64,000 bases of DNA from CBDAQA01 sp965247815 (GCA_965247815.1 CBDFHW010000029.1:124001-188000), one strand, 5' to 3'. Shown: positions 37,313 to 47,640, counted from the stretch's first letter. The notes: generated by a model from the sequence alone, not told the origin. Numbers and translations are program-made.

Positions 37313-39871
37313 ATGTCGCTGGTTAAGAAGGCTGCAAAGAATCATCGTTCGAACCCTGGCGTTAAGGCATTGATTGAACATTTGGAAACACGGGTCATGC
37401 TCGCGGCGACACCGTTCCGCCCGCCGGCGGTTCCGCTAGTGGCCAGCGACCCTTACCTCAGCGTCTGGTCGGAATCCGATACGCTCAACGGCAGCCAGAC
37501 CGTGCACTGGACCGGCACGGAGAACGCACTGGTCAGCCTGCTCCGCGTCGACGGAACGACCTGGCGATTGATGGGGACCGACCCGGCGACCGCGCCGGCG
37601 TTACCGCAGGTAGGGCTTCAGGTCTTACCCACGCGCAGCATCTACGATTTTGATAATGGCAGCATCCACGTGACGCTGACGTTCATGACGCCGGCATTGC
37701 CGAGCAACCTCGACGTGCTCACCCGTCCTTTGACGTATATCACTTGGGACGTGCACTCGGTCGACGGCAAAAAACACAGCGTGCAAATCTACGACAGCAC
37801 GAGTTCCGAACTCGCGGTGAACACGAACGACCAGCAGGTCACATGGGGTCGCGGGTCGGCAGGGAATCTGACCGCGTTGCACGTCGGGACGACGGCGCAA
37901 ACTATTTTCTCCCCCGCGGGCGACGGCGTACGGATCGACTGGGGATATGCCTACACGGCCGCACAGGCGTCGCTGTCCAAGCAGGCTGTCGGTGCAGACG
38001 CCACGCTGATCAACAACTTCGTCAGCCAGGGCACGTTCTTTTCGATCGACGATAAAAACATTCCGCGCGCGGTGAACACCAACCAGCCGGTGATGGCGTT
38101 CACGTTCCAACTGGGCAGCGTCGGGTCAGGCGTCGTCTCCCGGCACGTGATCGTCGGGTACGACGAACTGTATTCGGTCAACTATTTCGGCCGGAGCCTG
38201 GTGCCGTATTGGAAGCGGAACGGGCAGACGATGCCGCAATTGCTGGCCACCGCCGAGACGCAGTACACGAGCCTCGTGCAGCAGTGCAAAGCGTTCGACA
38301 CGCAGTTGATGACCGACCTCACCACGGCGGGGGGACCACAATACGCGCAGCTGACCGCGCTGGCGTACCGGCAGGCGCTCGCGGGCAACGGCATTGCCGC
38401 CGACGCGAACAAACAACCGCTGCTTTTTTCCAAGGAGAACACCAGCAACGGCGACATCGCGACCGCCGACATCATCTTCCCCGAAGACCCGATTTTTCTA
38501 TTGCTCAATCCGACGCTGGCCAAGGCTTCGATGGTGCCGTTGCTTCAGTACGCGGGATCGCCGGCCTGGACGCAGCCTTACGCGCCGCACGACCTGGGGA
38601 CGTATCCCGTCGCCCAGAACCCCAGCGGCGAGCAGCAGCCGGTCGAGGAGTCGGCCAACATGCTGATCCTGGCGGCCGCCATTGCCAAACAAGAAAACAG
38701 CGCCGAGTTTGCCAGCGCGTTCTGGCCGCAGTTGACGCAGTGGGCGCAGTACCTCAAGCCGTATGCGGTCGACCCGGGGAATCAGCTGACCACCGACGAT
38801 TTCCTCGGCACGATCCAGAGCAGCTCGAACCTCGCGGTGAAAGCCATCGAAGGGCTCGGCGCGTATTCACAGCTGCTGAAACTGCGCGGCGACACTGCCA
38901 ACGCGACGGCCTACTCGAACCTGGCCAAGGCCGACGTGACCCACTGGATGAGCGCCGCCAACGATGGAAATCACTACCGGCTTGGGTACAACCTGCCCAA
39001 CAGCTGGAGCCAGCTGTACAACCTGGTCTGGGATAAAATACTCGGGTTAAACCTGTTCCCCGCGTCGGTCGCCGCAGAGGAGATCGCTTATTACAAGACC
39101 ATTCTTCAGCCGTACGGCTTGCCCGTAGAGAGTACGACCAACATCGCCAAGACCGACTGGTCGGTCTGGACGGCCACGCTTTCCAGCAATCTGTCGGATT
39201 TCGAAACGCTGGTCGCGCCGATTTACAACTTCATGAACACGACGGGCAACCGTCAGCCGCTGCAGGACGAGTACGCGACCAACAATATCAACAGCGGCGG
39301 GTTCCACGCCCGCCCGGTCGTGGGCGGATTGTTTATCAAGATGCTCGCCGACCCGACGCTGTGGGCGAAGTATTCGAGCCAGGACCACACTGTGCTGACC
39401 GGATGGGCCCCGTTACCGAATATTACTCCGGTGCTCCCGGACGCGCTGACGGCCGCCCAGACCTGGAAGTTCACCACCGCCACGCCGACATCGAGCTGGA
39501 CGTCGACGACGTTCAACGACAACACATGGAGCCAGGGTCTCGGCGGGTTCGGCACCGCCGGCACGCCCGGCGCGATCGTGAACACGACCTGGAATTCTGC
39601 CGACATCTACTTGCGTAAAAACTTCACCATGCCGACCGGGACGTTTTCGCAGTTAAAAATCCAGGCGTACCACGACGAGGATCTGCAGGTTTACATTAAC
39701 GGAACCCTCGCCGTGTCTGCGCCCGGGTTTGCCACCGGGTACCAGACGTTTGGCATCAGCCCGGCCGCGTTGGCGAAGCTGACGCCCGGGGCGGCGGTCA
39801 CGATCGCAGTGCATTGTCACCAGACGGTGGGGGGTCAGGACATCGACGTCGGTTTGGTGAACATTTCGTAG
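37313..39871 (+). CDS. LEPR-XLL secreted glutaminase (GtaA-like) with C-terminal jelly-roll domain
   Basis: 852 residues from the ATG at 37313 (GGAGGAGATCG just upstream). Residues about 23-32 are IEHLETRVMLAA, a LEPR-XLL variant. The body follows the DUF4964-DUF5127-DUF4965 order of fungal and bacterial glutaminase A: PAVPLVASDPYLSVWSE, then SRHVIVGYDELYSVNYFG, then PHDLGTYPVAQNPSGEQQPV with EESANMLILAAA and NLPNSWSQLYNLVWDKILGL. After residue about 715 a beta-sandwich of the glycosidase-accessory type follows (DIYLRKNFTMPTG, HDEDLQVYINGTL). Expected to hydrolyse glutamine outside the cell; family assignment is good, the reaction is inferred. Confidence 0.85.
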   Translation: MSLVKKAAKNHRSNPGVKALIEHLETRVMLAATPFRPPAVPLVASDPYLSVWSESDTLNGSQTVHWTGTENALVSLLRVDGTTWRLMGTDPATAPALPQVGLQVLPTRSIYDFDNGSIHVTLTFMTPALPSNLDVLTRPLTYITWDVHSVDGKKHSVQIYDSTSSELAVNTNDQQVTWGRGSAGNLTALHVGTTAQTIFSPAGDGVRIDWGYAYTAAQASLSKQAVGADATLINNFVSQGTFFSIDDKNIPRAVNTNQPVMAFTFQLGSVGSGVVSRHVIVGYDELYSVNYFGRSLVPYWKRNGQTMPQLLATAETQYTSLVQQCKAFDTQLMTDLTTAGGPQYAQLTALAYRQALAGNGIAADANKQPLLFSKENTSNGDIATADIIFPEDPIFLLLNPTLAKASMVPLLQYAGSPAWTQPYAPHDLGTYPVAQNPSGEQQPVEESANMLILAAAIAKQENSAEFASAFWPQLTQWAQYLKPYAVDPGNQLTTDDFLGTIQSSSNLAVKAIEGLGAYSQLLKLRGDTANATAYSNLAKADVTHWMSAANDGNHYRLGYNLPNSWSQLYNLVWDKILGLNLFPASVAAEEIAYYKTILQPYGLPVESTTNIAKTDWSVWTATLSSNLSDFETLVAPIYNFMNTTGNRQPLQDEYATNNINSGGFHARPVVGGLFIKMLADPTLWAKYSSQDHTVLTGWAPLPNITPVLPDALTAAQTWKFTTATPTSSWTSTTFNDNTWSQGLGGFGTAGTPGAIVNTTWNSADIYLRKNFTMPTGTFSQLKIQAYHDEDLQVYINGTLAVSAPGFATGYQTFGISPAALAKLTPGAAVTIAVHCHQTVGGQDIDVGLVNIS

Positions 39872-39995
39872 CCGGCGGCAAGGGTGACCGCCTTGTCGGA
39901 ATCCTCCGGACCACCCCGTGGGATTTGTTTTCGCGACGGCGTTTCGCACAAGACCGCGACTTTCGATTTTTCCGGACACGGGTAATCTTGCAAGA

Positions 39996-41666
39996 ATGGT
40001 GAATCGATCGATCGTGGCCGCCGCCCTCGCGCTCGGCATCGGGGCGTGCGGCTGTCATACGCATCGCCTGCCGGTGGAAGTCGATCGCCACGTTTTGATC
40101 TTCAACGAAGACGGGCGTGCCTGCGACGCGCATAAAAACTTCGACCGGATGCCCGAGGCCCAGTACGTCAGCCAGATGGACAATATGCTGGCCGAGATGG
40201 ACCATTATCACGCGGCACACCCCGCGGTCGAAGAACACAGGAACGTAAAGCGAGTCCTGATTTTCATCCACGGCGGACTGACCGAGCAAGACGCGGCTCT
40301 GGAACGCGATGCGCTGCAGTACAAGTACATTCAGCAGGCCGGTTACTACCCGATTTTCGTCAACTGGGACTCGGACCTGATGTCGGCATACGGGGAGCAC
40401 CTGTTGTGGATTCGCCAAGGCCGAAAGGAAACAGACCCGCTACGGCGATTCGGGCAGGTGTTGACCTCACCCCTTTACCTGCTGGCGGACATCGGTCGCG
40501 CCGCCACGCGGGCGCCCAGCGTGTGGGTTCACCTCGGCAGCACCGACGCCGACGCGGCGGGCAATCGCTGGGGCTCTGTTCATCAGCGGCAACCACACTG
40601 GCTTGAGAACGATCAATCGCTGTATGCAGCAAAATATTATTCGACGCTGCACGCCCGGTACGCGTCGACGCTGCCGACCACCCCGACCGATCGTGGTCAG
40701 ATTCATCTGTCGATGGGTCCCGAGCAGTCGACTTCGAACTTCTGGCGGTTCGATTCGTTCAAGTACATTGTGACAATGCCGGCCAAGCTGGTGACGACGC
40801 CGTTGATCGATTCGCTCGGGAAATCTGCCTGGGAAGTGCTCTGCCGGCGGACCGTCAATCTGTTCGAAGATCCGCTGGATACGCGGGCGCTTGGCGCGAA
40901 CACCAAGCAGATGTCGCAACTGCTGGATTACGGCCCGCCCGGTGATCTGCAATGGTTTTTGAACAAGCTGCAAAATCACATCGACCGCGATCCCGATGGT
41001 GACCAGTACGAGATCACCGTGATCGGTCACAGCATGGGAACGCTGGTCATCAACGAGCTGCTGCGGCACAATCCGAACCTGAACATCAGAAATATTGTGT
41101 ATCTGGCCGCGGCCTGCAGTATTCATGACTTCAGGCGGGACACCATTCCTTACATGGATGCTCACCCGTTAACCCGAATGTACAACCTGTGCCTGCACCC
41201 GACCGCCGAGGTGACCGAGGCGGAGGTCTACGACCTACCCCCCCGCGGCAGCCTTCTGGTCTGGATCGACGAGTTTCTCGGCGAGCCGCGAACGCCTCTC
41301 GATCGCACGCTGGGCCGGTGGGACAACATCCTGCCCGCGACCTATATCATTCCGCCGAAGCTGCGGGACAGGATTTTCATCAAGGCGTTTGCAATGACGG
41401 CGAATGGCGCTCGAACCGAACCGGAAACACAATCTCCTGCTCCACAGGTACACGGTGATTTCAGCTGGGCCGCGTACTGGGACCCCGCATTCTGGCAACC
41501 GGCAAACGCGCACGACCCGCACCTGGTGAAACTGATAGACCAGCTCAACACCCGGCTCGTCGAGGTCGAACAGCATCTGCCCGCGGACCGACGGTTCAAA
41601 CAAGAGACGACCCGCGACCAGTTCCAGAGCCGGGCGCGTCGAAAGACGACCGCCCCGTCGCAGTGA
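39996..41666 (+). CDS. Alpha/beta-hydrolase-like lipoprotein
   Basis: 556 residues from the ATG at 39996 (the frame is open from 39918). Lipoprotein signal peptide with lipobox IGAC, Cys18 lipidated. Hydrolase features are RVLIFIHGGLTEQDAALERD for the oxyanion strand and EITVIGHSMGTLVINELLRH, whose GHSMG is the nucleophile elbow with Ser. A large insertion (about residues 120-330) separates the two. The catalytic His is not obvious; His-containing stretches near YMDAHPLTRMYNLCLH are candidates. Probably an envelope esterase or lipase. It starts 124 bases after the glutaminase gene. Confidence 0.8.
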   Translation: MVNRSIVAAALALGIGACGCHTHRLPVEVDRHVLIFNEDGRACDAHKNFDRMPEAQYVSQMDNMLAEMDHYHAAHPAVEEHRNVKRVLIFIHGGLTEQDAALERDALQYKYIQQAGYYPIFVNWDSDLMSAYGEHLLWIRQGRKETDPLRRFGQVLTSPLYLLADIGRAATRAPSVWVHLGSTDADAAGNRWGSVHQRQPHWLENDQSLYAAKYYSTLHARYASTLPTTPTDRGQIHLSMGPEQSTSNFWRFDSFKYIVTMPAKLVTTPLIDSLGKSAWEVLCRRTVNLFEDPLDTRALGANTKQMSQLLDYGPPGDLQWFLNKLQNHIDRDPDGDQYEITVIGHSMGTLVINELLRHNPNLNIRNIVYLAAACSIHDFRRDTIPYMDAHPLTRMYNLCLHPTAEVTEAEVYDLPPRGSLLVWIDEFLGEPRTPLDRTLGRWDNILPATYIIPPKLRDRIFIKAFAMTANGARTEPETQSPAPQVHGDFSWAAYWDPAFWQPANAHDPHLVKLIDQLNTRLVEVEQHLPADRRFKQETTRDQFQSRARRKTTAPSQ

Positions 41667-41745
41667 GATCGGCCCGGCCGGGTCACACCTTCATTTCCAC
41701 CTTGGATGTTGTGGCTGTTTTCGCAGCTGCTTAGGATCGAAGACC

Positions 41746-43412
41746 ATGTCCGTGCCGATCTTCAAGCAGACGCTCGACGCGGCATTGTCACATCACCAGG
41801 CAGGGCGTCTGGCCGAGGCGGAGTCGCTGTACCGGCAAGCGTTGACGCTTGCCCCGAACCACCCGGAGGCGCTACACCTTTACGGCTTGTTGGTTTACCA
41901 GGCCGGTCGTAGTGACCTGGCCGAGCCGTTGATTCGCCGGGCCATTTCAGTAAGACCTCGGTCTGCGGAATATCACAACAGTCTGTCGGCGGTGCTCAGT
42001 GCGCTCAAACAATTCGTGGCCGCGGAGCAGGCCGCACGTGCGGCAATTTACTTGTCACCAAATTTGCCCGAGGCACACCGCAACCTCGCGAGCGCCCTCG
42101 CTGGGCAGGGACGCCACTCCGATGCCGTTGCATCGTTTCAGCATTCGCTGGCGATCGCGCCGGCGACTGCCGACGCGTTTTACGGAATGGGCAATTCGTT
42201 TCGAAAGCTTCGGCATTATTCGCAGGCAACCGATTGCTACCGTCGGGCATTGGAGCTTCGCCCGAACTATGCCGAAGCGATGAACAACCTTAGCGCGGTT
42301 CTTCGGGTTTGCGGTTTCGTCGAGGACGGGCTGCGATGCAGCCGCGACGCGGTCCGGTTGCAACCGGGCAACGCCAGGGCACATTCCAACCTTGCAACGT
42401 GCCTGGCAGATCTGCACCGGTGGGACGAGGCCATCGCGTCACACCGCAATGCAGTTTCACTCGCGCCCGACGACCCGCATTTTCACTGGAACCTGTCGCT
42501 CGCGCTGCTCGCCGTCGGGATTTCGAAAACGGCTGGCGGGAGTACGAATATCGATGGGGGTGCGAAGAGTTTCCGTCACCGGCCCGCGGATTCACGCAGC
42601 CCCTATGGGCCGGCGAACCCCTGGCCGGGCGCACCATCCTGATTCACGCCGAGCAGGGATTCGGGGACACGATCCAATTCGCACGCTACGTGCCCATGGT
42701 GGCGACATCGGGCGGTCGAATCGTCTTTGAGGTTCACCCGGAACTTCACACGCTGCTGTCACGCACGCCCGGCGCCGGACGGGTTCTTCCCAGAGGACAA
42801 TCAATGCCCGCGTTCGACGTGCAATGCCCACTCATGAGCTTACCCGGACTGTTCAGCACGACCGTGGAAACGATTCCCGGTACGCCGGCGTGGTTGTGGT
42901 TCGATCCAGACCGGCAGACGTATTGGCGATCCAAACTCGAGAACCACCAAGCCGAGCAAAAGATCGGACTCGTCTGGGCCGGTCAGTCGACGCACGCGAA
43001 CGATCACAACCGATCGATGCCGATCACCGTTCTTACCGAGCTGGCGGGAATCACGGATGCGGTGTTCGTCAGCCTTCAGAAATCCAGCGCCGCAGCCGTC
43101 GTGGACATCAACCATCCCGTGCTCGACTGGACGAATGAGTTCGGCGATTTCGCCGACACCGCAGCGCTCGTCGCGAATCTGGACGCGGTGCTAACAGTCG
43201 ACACGGCGGTCGCGCATCTCGCGGCTTCATTGGGTAAACCTGTCTTTTTACTGCTGCCTTTCAACGCCGACTTCCGTTGGTTGCAAGATCGGTCCGACAG
43301 TCCCTGGTATCCCTCGATGCGGCTGTACCGGCAAACGACCCGCGGCGACTGGCTCGGTCCGCTAAGACGCGTCGTCGTGGATCTGCAAAAATCTCTCGGT
43401 TTGACCCGCTGA
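41746..43412 (+). pseudogene. TPR protein with C-terminal glycosyltransferase-like domain, frameshifted
   Basis: Two frames make one protein of about 555 residues. The first (41746 to about 42519) has seven or so tetratricopeptide units (AEAESLYRQALTLAPNHPEA, EAHRNLASALAGQGRHSDAV and so on). The second (about 42520-43412) continues with DFENGWREYEYRW and a GT9/heptosyltransferase-like end (TILIHAEQGFGDTIQFARYV, KIGLVWAGQSTHANDHNR, AVLTVDTAVAHLAASLGKPV). Joining LALLAVG to DFENGW needs one extra G in GGG at 42517-42519. All other conserved parts are intact, so this is either a recent mutation or a sequencing error. First gene of a cluster with a sulfotransferase and a glycosyltransferase. Confidence 0.8.
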
Positions 43413-43504
43413 ATTGACACCGATACCCCCCGCGCTATGTTATCGAGGCCGACCACCGGGTCGCATTTGTCTCAGACACTACAACGTTCTTTTGGACGCA
43501 TCAC

Positions 43505-44389
43505 ATGAGCGTGGCGACAGCTCGACAACCGGTCATCATCCTGGGCATGCACCGGTCGGGCACGTCGATGGTGTCTGAGCTGCTGGACCAACTGGGGTTG
43601 TTCGTCGGGGCCAAACTTCAGGACGATCACGAGTCGACTTACTTTCTGAATTTAAACACGGAGTTACTCGCGCGGGTGCATGCCGCTTGGGATCGCCCGC
43701 TGCCGTTTCTCGACTTTCTGAAATGGGACGACGCTGTTCGGATGACGACCGACGCGCTCGCGGCCGATCTGTCGACGGCATCGAACCGCGAGTTTTTCGG
43801 CGGGTCGCGGTGGGGCGGCAAGCAGTCTTTTGCGGACTTCGACCGGCCGTGGGGCTGGAAAGATCCCCGGACTGTTTTCACGCTGCCGATCTGGTTGAAA
43901 TTGTTTCCCGGCGCGAAGATTGTCTACGTCGTTCGTAACGGCATCGACGTGGCGAAAAGCCTGATGGTACGGGAGAAAAAGCTGCTCGAGCTGCGTCGCG
44001 AACGCTTCGATCAGAGGATGTCCCGCCGCAGCCAACGGTCGCATCTCGACCGCGCCGGGTATAAAGGCGCGGTACGGTGTCTGACGCTCGCCGGCGGGTT
44101 CGAGCTTTGGGAAGAGTACGTCCGGCAGGCGGACGAAAATCTCCACGGCCTGCCGAACGCCGTGCACACGATTGTTTACGAAGACGTGCTGGCCGAACCG
44201 TCGAAACATCTGCCCGAACTGTCGCAGTTCTGCGGGCTCGAAACCGGGCGAGACAAGATCGAAGCTGCGGTCGAACAAATCGATGGGAGCCGATCGATGG
44301 CGTTTACCGCCGACACCGAGGCGGCAGCGTTCTTCGACCGCGTTAAGAATACCGAATGGATGACGCGATTCGCGTACGACAGGCGATGA
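43505..44389 (+). CDS. Sulfotransferase-family protein
   Basis: 294 residues. PAPS-binding signatures are present: the 5'-phosphosulfate loop ILGMHRSGTSMVSELL at residues 11-26 and the 3'-phosphate region KIVYVVRNGIDVAKSLM, with GWKDPRTVFTLPIW before it. It should transfer sulfate from PAPS to a carbohydrate or other hydroxyl acceptor in the cytoplasm. The stop overlaps the next gene's ATG as ATGA, so the two are translationally coupled. With the flanking sugar-transfer genes, a sulfated polysaccharide or glycan is a reasonable guess for the product. Confidence 0.87.
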   Translation: MSVATARQPVIILGMHRSGTSMVSELLDQLGLFVGAKLQDDHESTYFLNLNTELLARVHAAWDRPLPFLDFLKWDDAVRMTTDALAADLSTASNREFFGGSRWGGKQSFADFDRPWGWKDPRTVFTLPIWLKLFPGAKIVYVVRNGIDVAKSLMVREKKLLELRRERFDQRMSRRSQRSHLDRAGYKGAVRCLTLAGGFELWEEYVRQADENLHGLPNAVHTIVYEDVLAEPSKHLPELSQFCGLETGRDKIEAAVEQIDGSRSMAFTADTEAAAFFDRVKNTEWMTRFAYDRR

Positions 44390-45378
44390 CCGCAGGGACC
44401 AAGCGAATTCTCGCCATCACGGTGGATTCCGACGAAGCGCCGTTTCGGCTCCGCATTGAAATCCTTCGGGATTTGCTCCGCGCAGACGGTTTCGAATTCG
44501 ACTTCCACCCCCGCCCCCGCGGGTGGTGGGACCGCCGCAGGCTGATCGCCGGCGCGGGCGCGTACCATGCCGTGATCGTACAGCGGAAGTTGCTCGACCC
44601 GTCGCACGCCCGGTTGCTCCGCAAACGCGCCCGGCGAATTTATTACGACATCGACGATGCCGTGATGACCCAGCGACGCAGGATCGGCTGGTTCTCGAAA
44701 TGGCTGAAGCAGCGGCGGTATCTCGCGACCGCCCGGGTACTGGATCACGTGATCGCAGGAAACACCAACCTTGCCGCCGGTTTTCGTGCCCTCGGGTGTC
44801 AGGTCACAGTGCTACCAACGGTTGTCGATCTCGATCATTACAAGATTAAAACGCACGCGCCCACGGACCACCCGACTCTGGTCTGGATCGGGTCGCGGTC
44901 GACGTTGCCGTATTTAAAGCAATGGATGCCCGCCATCGAGGAGGCGGCCCGGCGGGTGCCGGGCCTGCGGTTGCTGACGATCGCGAATGAGTCTGTCAAG
45001 AGCGATATCATTCAGGTCGACCACGTCGCCTGGTCGTTGGAGGCCGAGGCAGATGCGCTCCGGCAGGGCGACATCGGCATCGCGCCGACACCGGTTGACC
45101 CCTGGACGCTGGGCAAATGTGGCTTCAAGATCATCCAGTATTTCGCGACGGGGCTGCCGGCCATTGCGTCGCCAGTTGGGCTGAATTCCGAGATCGTTAC
45201 AGACGGCACAACTGGCTATCTGCCACTGACGCCGGAAGACTGGCCTGACGCGATTGCAAACCTGGCGACGAGCGTGCAGCTTCGCTCCGAATTCGGAGCC
45301 GCGGGCAGGCGCTTGGTCGAATCAGAATACAGCCTCGCCCGCGCCGCAGAGGTCTGGCGAAAACTGCTCTCGGACTGA
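44386..45378 (+). CDS. Glycosyltransferase (GT4/GT-B type)
   Basis: 330 residues from the ATG at 44386, which overlaps the sulfotransferase stop. The N-terminal half has a deep substrate-side fold (RILAITVDSDEAPFRLRIE; RRIYYDIDDAVMTQRRRIGW). The C-terminal Rossmann half has LVWIGSRSTLPYLKQWMPAI, DIGIAPTPVDPWTLGKCGFK (the nucleotide-sugar E/K region of GT4 enzymes, here with K-x-G-x-K), YFATGLPAIASPVGLNSEIV and a closing helix. Donor and acceptor are unknown. Last gene of the cluster. Confidence 0.85.
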   Translation: MTAGTKRILAITVDSDEAPFRLRIEILRDLLRADGFEFDFHPRPRGWWDRRRLIAGAGAYHAVIVQRKLLDPSHARLLRKRARRIYYDIDDAVMTQRRRIGWFSKWLKQRRYLATARVLDHVIAGNTNLAAGFRALGCQVTVLPTVVDLDHYKIKTHAPTDHPTLVWIGSRSTLPYLKQWMPAIEEAARRVPGLRLLTIANESVKSDIIQVDHVAWSLEAEADALRQGDIGIAPTPVDPWTLGKCGFKIIQYFATGLPAIASPVGLNSEIVTDGTTGYLPLTPEDWPDAIANLATSVQLRSEFGAAGRRLVESEYSLARAAEVWRKLLSD

Positions 45379-45408
45379 ACTGTCAGAACGGATGTCGAAC
45401 TCACCAGA

Positions 45409-46098
45409 TCAGGCAGAGGTTCGTGTCCGTCGCCGAGTCGACAGCAATGCGACAGCCCCAAAAAACGAACAGCCACTGACCGGTTCGGGAACCGCGACCG
45501 GTGGCAAGGTGATCGCCAAGCCGGGTGTGGTTTCAAACCCGACCTGACCGATCGTAATCGCGAGAGGGTTGGTCGCGGCAAACAGGTCGTTCACGGTCAC
45601 GTACGCAAACCCGTAAAGGGTGTCGGCACCGCTTGCGAACTTAAGGCCGACGTAGCCCGACGCGTTGTTGAAGTTTCCGCTGGCCGGGTCGGTGAAATCG
45701 ATCAGGAAGAGGCCGCCGTTATCGTTGATGCCTGAAAACGTCGAAGCCGGTCCGACGATCCCGCCCGGGGCGAGTTTGCTGACGATCGCGAATCCGCTAC
45801 CGACAGCAGAATCAGACGCTTCGCCGTTAATCGTGCCGAACGGAATCAGGATCTGCGCGAAAGCGGCGAGACCCGGATCGGCAGGGTCGGCAATGATGGT
45901 CTGGAACGTGAAATCCGAGACGCCGTCTTGATTCACGTCCAGGGCATAATCATTGTTAGGCCCGTCCGGAGTCGCGGTCAGCATCGCGTTCACCTGCCGG
46001 GTGACGACCGACGCAGAAGCGAAACTCGAGGCTGCCAGAAGGGCCGTCGCTGCCGCGAAACAGTGTACGAGCCGCCGTTCCAACAGTAAAAATCGCAT
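45409..46098 (-). CDS. PEP-CTERM exported protein
   Basis: 229 residues. N-terminal signal peptide (FAAATALLAASSFASA) and C-terminal PEP-CTERM signal: VPEPVSGCSFFGAVALLSTR, that is VPEP, a hydrophobic stretch and a final Arg cluster. This tail is recognised by exosortase, which would cut it and release or anchor the protein in the envelope. The middle is beta-rich with Asp/Asn (DVNQDGVSDFTFQTI looks like a calcium-binding DxNxDG loop). No enzyme motif. It is convergent with the glycosyltransferase gene. Confidence 0.85.
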   Translation of the reverse strand: MRFLLLERRLVHCFAAATALLAASSFASASVVTRQVNAMLTATPDGPNNDYALDVNQDGVSDFTFQTIIADPADPGLAAFAQILIPFGTINGEASDSAVGSGFAIVSKLAPGGIVGPASTFSGINDNGGLFLIDFTDPASGNFNNASGYVGLKFASGADTLYGFAYVTVNDLFAATNPLAITIGQVGFETTPGLAITLPPVAVPEPVSGCSFFGAVALLSTRRRTRTSA

Positions 46099-46262
46099 TT
46101 GTCTTCGTCCGTTTCGGAAAAACGTGTCCCCTTACGACCGCTAGATTTCAGATACGGACTGACAAAGAATTTGGATTTAACGAATCGGTATAAAAAAGAT
46201 GCACCGCGGTTTGCGGCGCACTTCGTTTAGCAAAGCGGTCTGTTTCGAGCAACTGCCCGCGT

Positions 46263-47039
46263 TCAGCGAGACGTGCTGATGCTCGTCAGCATTTCACCCC
46301 GCGGAGCGGTGTTCTTCACGAGCACCGAAGGCCCGCCGAGCAACGACGCCTGTCGACGAATCACGTCGATGCTTAGATATTTGCCCGGGCATTCGGTGCT
46401 CTTGGTATCCTTGTGCCGAAGGATGTGATCCGGCGTCACGTGGTAGGTCGCCATCAGGTAACCGACCAGTTTCTCGACCGAGTCCATCTGCTTGGCGGTG
46501 GGGCGTTCCAGTTCGAAATTGCCCACAAGACAAATGCCGATGCCGTACTCGTTGAATCGGTTGTCGGCGCTCTTGGCGTGCGCACCGATTTTCTGCTTAG
46601 TCCACCGCGGGCCGACTTCGATCTGCCCGTTGGCAGTGTCGGTCCCGTTCCCAATCACGAAGTCATAGCCGAGTTCGTCCCACCCTTTGGCGCGGTGGAT
46701 CTTGTCGAACGCGAGCGCTCCACCGGTGGTCGTGGCACTGTGATGGATGATGATCCACTGCCAGGGACGTGCCGAAACCGGCGGGGACCATGCCGCGGGA
46801 ATCCCCGTCATCGGGAAAGCGGACTTGAAAATTGCTTTCGTGCCGGTCACCGGCGCGACCGCGGCATAGGTCGGAACATACGCCGGATGCGGCGCCACCG
46901 CCGGCCGCGCGACAACCTTCGGGGCATCAAAACTGGGTGACGGGTACAAAGTGGCCGACGGGGCTGTCTGGTGACAACCCATCAAAGCACAACCGAAAAG
47001 AAAAGAACCGACACCGACAGAGAAATGCCGCTTTGCCAT
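46263..47039 (-). CDS. N-acetylmuramoyl-L-alanine amidase-like lipoprotein (Amidase_2/PGRP fold)
   Basis: 258 residues from the ATG at 47039 (the frame is open to 47177). Lipobox ALMGC with Cys22. After a Pro/Ala-rich linker the type-2 amidase domain starts near residue 94: WQWIIIHHSATTTGGA (first zinc His), ELGYDFVIGNGTDTANGQIE, YGIGICLVGNFELERP, and DHILRHKDTKSTECPGKYLS with the second His and the Cys ligand. It should cut the amide between muramic acid and the peptide stem in peptidoglycan or its fragments. Anchored in a membrane, probably in recycling or remodelling. Confidence 0.9.
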   Translation of the reverse strand: MAKRHFSVGVGSFLFGCALMGCHQTAPSATLYPSPSFDAPKVVARPAVAPHPAYVPTYAAVAPVTGTKAIFKSAFPMTGIPAAWSPPVSARPWQWIIIHHSATTTGGALAFDKIHRAKGWDELGYDFVIGNGTDTANGQIEVGPRWTKQKIGAHAKSADNRFNEYGIGICLVGNFELERPTAKQMDSVEKLVGYLMATYHVTPDHILRHKDTKSTECPGKYLSIDVIRRQASLLGGPSVLVKNTAPRGEMLTSISTSR

Positions 47040-47250
47040 CCATGGCCTCGCCCGGCCCCGGGGGACCGAATTAACGCGTTGATCCGAACCCGGCAACCAC
47101 CTTGTCGCCGTTCCCGGAATATATCGGAATAAATCGACGATTCCAGTAAACGAACCAATATTGTCAGGCCGCGACAAAACAACCTACAAAACCGCAATCA
47201 TCCGGCTCACGCCGATCGACTCAAAGCGGTGCAACTCGGAAGTGTGTCGC

Positions 47251-47278
47251 TTGACACGCAAGAAACATTCCCTACCAT
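47251..47278 (+). promoter_or_regulatory. Promoter of initiator tRNA
   Basis: Consensus TTGACA (47251-47256), 16-base spacer, TACCAT (47273-47278). The predicted start at about 47285 is six bases before the tRNA. Confidence 0.65.
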
Positions 47279-47290
47279 CATCTAAACGAT

Positions 47291-47364
<74 letters not shown>

Positions 47365-47370
47365 CTTTTG

Positions 47371-47404
47371 ACCCTCGTTTTCCGCAAGGAAGCGAGGGTT
47401 TTTT
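47371..47404 (+). terminator. Terminator of tRNA-fMet
   Basis: ACCCTCG (47371-47377) pairs with CGAGGGT (47393-47399), with an inner TTCC-GCAA-GGAA hairpin, followed by TTTTTT. The 236 bases from here to the GH13 stop hold only a GGTTAAC motif at 47417 and nothing else I can name. Confidence 0.85.
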
Positions 47405-47640
47405 GTTGGCTGAAGTCGGTTAACCCTTCGAAATCGAATAATATCGTTCAAAGAATGTCAAAACCGGCTCAATTTTGGAACTTCCACGCGCCGCTTTTTG
47501 TGAGTAAATCCTCGGCTGCGATGTGTTCAATCCCAATGCTTAAGTGAATGCGTCAGCCGACTAGTATCACTACCGCCGATGTCTGATCGAGTGTGCGGTT
47601 GTCCACGCGCGGTTTGAACGCAAGGTCGGGGTCGATCGCG

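Noticed and set aside
47417..47426. CGGTTAACCC as another LacI-type operator
   Set aside because: It lies after tRNA-fMet and downstream of the GH13 gene, not before a start; chance occurrence is likely.
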